Source of the DNA: Chloroflexia bacterium
Lineage (GTDB): Bacteria > Chloroflexota > Chloroflexia > QHBQ01 > JADMIH01
Reading direction: 5' to 3'
Assembly: GCA_025927935.1 (NCBI GenBank)
Contig: JAICKM010000355.1
Coordinates: 1 to 7,186 of the forward strand
DNA length: 7,186 bases
In this document: in pieces, positions 5,403 through 7,186 of the stretch
Numbering within the stretch: position 1 is the first letter of the stretch
How the letters are laid out: each line of letters opens with the position of its first letter
The notes under the pieces: generated by a model
Told to the model about the DNA's origin: nothing
What the model saw: only the letters and a program-made list of their open reading frames with translations
Databases searched by the model: none
Made by a program: the position numbers and the translations under genes

Positions 5403-5561
5403 ATCTCATGTGTAGACCGGTCCCCGGCGTGCGCCACACAATGGCGGCAAAGGATGTGGCCGTTTTCCGACATACCCGCATGTGGGGCGACAACCGTACA
5501 GCACGGGCGCGTGGTGTATAGCTTTCCGGGCAGTGGAGCCTTGCACGTTGAGGAGAATTCG

Positions 5562-7186
5562 ATGCGGCGCTTTCCCTGGCATATTCGTGGGCTGGTCGTG
5601 CTTACCGCCCTGGCCTTCTGGGGCTTATTCCTGGTCACGCAACCTGCGCAGGCTGACCGCTCACCTTCGGTGTTTGCAGACCGGACTCCGCTCCCCGCGC
5701 CGGTCTACCAGCACGCCGTGGCCGGCGACGGCACATATTTCTACGTCATCGGCGGACAAGACTGGAACGGTAGCGGGCTTGACACCGTGGCCGATGTCTA
5801 TCGCTACGACCCGGCGGCCGACAGCTATATGGCGCGCGCTCCCTTGCCGGCCCTATGGCAGAACCTCGCCGCCTGCGCTATGAACGGCAAGATTTATGTG
5901 CCGGGCGGGTACAATGTGGCCGGGCAACTCTATGACCGCACGCTGTACATCTACGATATTGCCGCCAACGGCTGGACCACTGGTCCCACACTCCCGGCGC
6001 CCGGCTTGATCCGCTATGCCGCCGTCTGCGATGCCGCCGCGAGTAAGCTGTATGTTGTGAGCGGCAGCGACAGTTCGGGCGCTCCCTGGCCTGTCCTCAA
6101 GATTTTCGATGTGGCGGCCAATAGCTGGTCGGCGGGCGCATTGCTGCCGGTCGGGCGGAGCGGCGCGCAGGCCGGGCTGATCAACGGCAAGATCTATGTG
6201 GCCGGTGGTTTGCTTTCGACCGGGACGGCCACCGGCGACGTGCAGCAGTACAGTATTGCCACGGATAGCTGGAGCGCAGTGGCGCCGATGACCGTGGGCG
6301 GGGCGTTTGGCGCGGCGGGCGTCTACAATGGCGCGCTCTATGTTACGGGCGGCAGCAGCGTGGGCACCAACGGCGGCTACCTGAACCGCACCGAACGCTA
6401 TGATCCAGCAGGCAACGTCTGGGCGGCGCTTGATCCGCTACCTGCGGCGGTCCAATTCACCGGCGGTGCCTTCCTGGGCAATGCGTTCTATGTCGCGGGC
6501 GGGCGCACGACCTACAATACGGACGCGCGCTGTCCGGGTCTGGCCTCGTTGGGCGGCATCTGCGACCACACCCAGCAGTTGATCGTGACGCTGCCGGCAT
6601 CCACAGCGACTCCGCCCATTGTCCCGACACCCACGTCCACCGCTACCCCAACACGCACGGCCACCACGCTGCCGAGCGCCACCCGTACGGCGACCGCCGT
6701 ACCCAGTACCACCGCCACCGGGACAGCGGCACCGGGCATCACCGCCAGCGCCACAGCGACGGTGGCGGCGACGCCGCCGACTGCGACGGGTACGGCGATC
6801 GCGACTGCCGTGAGCAGTCCCACGATCCCAGCCACGGCTACATTCGCCGCATCGAGCGTGACCCCGACAAGCACCGCCAGCCCAGGGCCGGCCGCGTGTG
6901 TTGTCGCGTTTACCGATGTGCCGCCAGGGAGCGTGTTCTATCCGTACATTACGTGTCTGGCCTGCCGGGGCATCGTCAGCGGCTACCAGGATGGCACGTT
7001 CCGGCCCGCCAATACGCTGAGCCGCGGGCAACTGGCGAAGGTGGTAGCCGGGGGCGCGGGGTTCCCCGACGCGATCCCGGCGACGCGGCAAACCTTTGCC
7101 GATGTGCCGCCGGGCCACCCGTTCTGGGTGTACATCGAAACGCTGGCGCTCCACGGGACCATCTCCGGCTACGATTGCGGCGGGGC
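5562..7186 (+). CDS. Secreted Kelch-repeat beta-propeller protein with SLH cell-surface anchor (3' end outside window)
   Basis: The frame is open for 541 codons and runs off the right edge. Residues 1-31 are a signal peptide: basic MRRFPWHIRG, hydrophobic 11-25, cleavage after AQA. Residues about 48-345 form six Kelch repeats with the usual pattern, for example NGKIYVPGG (108-116), NGKIYVAGG (208-216) and NGALYVTGG (256-264), each followed by YD/FD-type strands and a W or Y; six blades would close a galactose-oxidase-like propeller. Residues 345-445 are a Thr/Pro/Ala/Ser-rich linker, probably extended and possibly glycosylated. An SLH domain follows (about 446-495, FTDVPPGSVFYPYITCLACRGIVSGY), and a second begins at about 511 (FADVPPGHPF) and is cut by the window. 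SLH domains anchor proteins non-covalently to the cell wall or S-layer. The ATG is supported by GAGGAGA (5550-5556), 5 bases upstream. No catalytic motif is visible, so binding or display is likelier than enzymatic activity. Confidence 0.95.
   Translation, partial: MRRFPWHIRGLVVLTALAFWGLFLVTQPAQADRSPSVFADRTPLPAPVYQHAVAGDGTYFYVIGGQDWNGSGLDTVADVYRYDPAADSYMARAPLPALWQNLAACAMNGKIYVPGGYNVAGQLYDRTLYIYDIAANGWTTGPTLPAPGLIRYAAVCDAAASKLYVVSGSDSSGAPWPVLKIFDVAANSWSAGALLPVGRSGAQAGLINGKIYVAGGLLSTGTATGDVQQYSIATDSWSAVAPMTVGGAFGAAGVYNGALYVTGGSSVGTNGGYLNRTERYDPAGNVWAALDPLPAAVQFTGGAFLGNAFYVAGGRTTYNTDARCPGLASLGGICDHTQQLIVTLPASTATPPIVPTPTSTATPTRTATTLPSATRTATAVPSTTATGTAAPGITASATATVAATPPTATGTAIATAVSSPTIPATATFAASSVTPTSTASPGPAACVVAFTDVPPGSVFYPYITCLACRGIVSGYQDGTFRPANTLSRGQLAKVVAGGAGFPDAIPATRQTFADVPPGHPFWVYIETLALHGTISGYDCGG
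6594..6896 (+). repeat. Low-complexity Thr/Pro/Ala linker-coding stretch in the Kelch/SLH gene
   Basis: These codons (residues 345-445) encode an irregular series of TATP-, TRTAT- and TATGT-like units, built largely from ACC/ACG/ACA and GCC/GCG codons. The stretch links the propeller to the SLH anchor. Thr/Pro linkers of this kind are common in Chloroflexota surface proteins and would act as a spacer through the wall. Confidence 0.85.

Larger units (their letters stand above)
5187..5561. other. 375-base intergenic region between the small minus gene and the Kelch/SLH gene
   Basis: This region separates two divergent genes and is AT-richer than its surroundings at about 5225-5345. It holds the Kelch gene promoter (5349-5377), a dyad just upstream of it (5314-5331), a hairpin at the predicted transcript start (5380-5402), the 8-bp palindrome ACAATTGT (5249-5256), and the palindrome GACCGGTC shortly downstream of 5410. 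The predicted leader of the Kelch mRNA is long, about 178 bases. I found no convincing promoter for the minus-strand gene, no riboswitch I recognise, and no tRNA. Confidence 0.6.

Noticed and set aside
5384..5561. Possible c-di-GMP-I riboswitch in the leader (GGCAAAGG-like segment)
   Set aside because: The conserved GEMM core and tetraloop-receptor arrangement are not present; only a short fragment resembles it.
5269..5638. Two overlapping minus-strand frames upstream of and into the start of the Kelch gene
   Set aside because: They overlap the strong plus-strand promoter, ribosome-binding site and signal-peptide codons, and show no domain or good start; they are probably chance frames.
6438..7154. 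Minus-strand frames opposite the linker and SLH region of the Kelch gene
   Set aside because: They are Arg/Gly- or Val/Ala-rich antisense shadows of the Thr/Pro linker; the plus frame encodes a coherent signal peptide, Kelch repeats and SLH domains.

Overview
The window is high-GC bacterial DNA that most resembles a member of Chloroflexota, probably class Chloroflexia. This is an inference from protein style: a Kelch propeller joined through a long Thr/Pro/Ala-rich linker to Cys-containing SLH domains, a family 4 uracil-DNA glycosylase with a very long Ala/Pro/Glu tail, and an rsmA-ispE operon. No rRNA or tRNA gene is present to fix the taxonomy.

Layout. Bases 1-130 hold no gene I can support. 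A family 4 uracil-DNA glycosylase runs on the minus strand (1405 down to 131). It shares a divergent promoter region (1406-1586) with a tight plus-strand operon: a stand-alone cyclic-nucleotide-binding-domain protein (1587-2132), rsmA (2136-3005), ispE (3008-3892) and a SAM methyltransferase fused to a C-terminal Trm112-like zinc ribbon (3913-4794). Gaps inside the operon are 3, 2 and 20 bases, and it ends at a near-perfect intrinsic terminator (4815-4846). A small unrecognised minus-strand gene (5186 down to 4887) converges on that terminator. A 375-base intergenic region follows, with a very good sigma70-type promoter and a dyad upstream of it. It drives a secreted Kelch/SLH surface protein that starts at 5562 and runs off the right edge.

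How the genes fit together. The operon combines a possible cyclic-nucleotide sensor with housekeeping functions: 16S rRNA dimethylation, the kinase step of the MEP isoprenoid pathway, and a methyltransferase of unknown substrate. The glycosylase belongs to base-excision repair. The Kelch/SLH protein is a cell-surface protein and is functionally separate.

Most notable observation. The glycosylase ends exactly in the pentapeptide QLSLF, the canonical bacterial beta-sliding-clamp-binding motif, at the tip of a roughly 230-residue, probably disordered tail with three basic patches. This suggests a repair enzyme tethered to the replication clamp. Other points worth checking are the cNMP domain without a DNA-binding domain heading an rsmA-ispE operon, the methyltransferase-Trm112 fusion, and the dyad placed near -61.5 of the Kelch gene promoter. 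I saw no CRISPR array, insertion sequence, toxin-antitoxin pair or phage gene.
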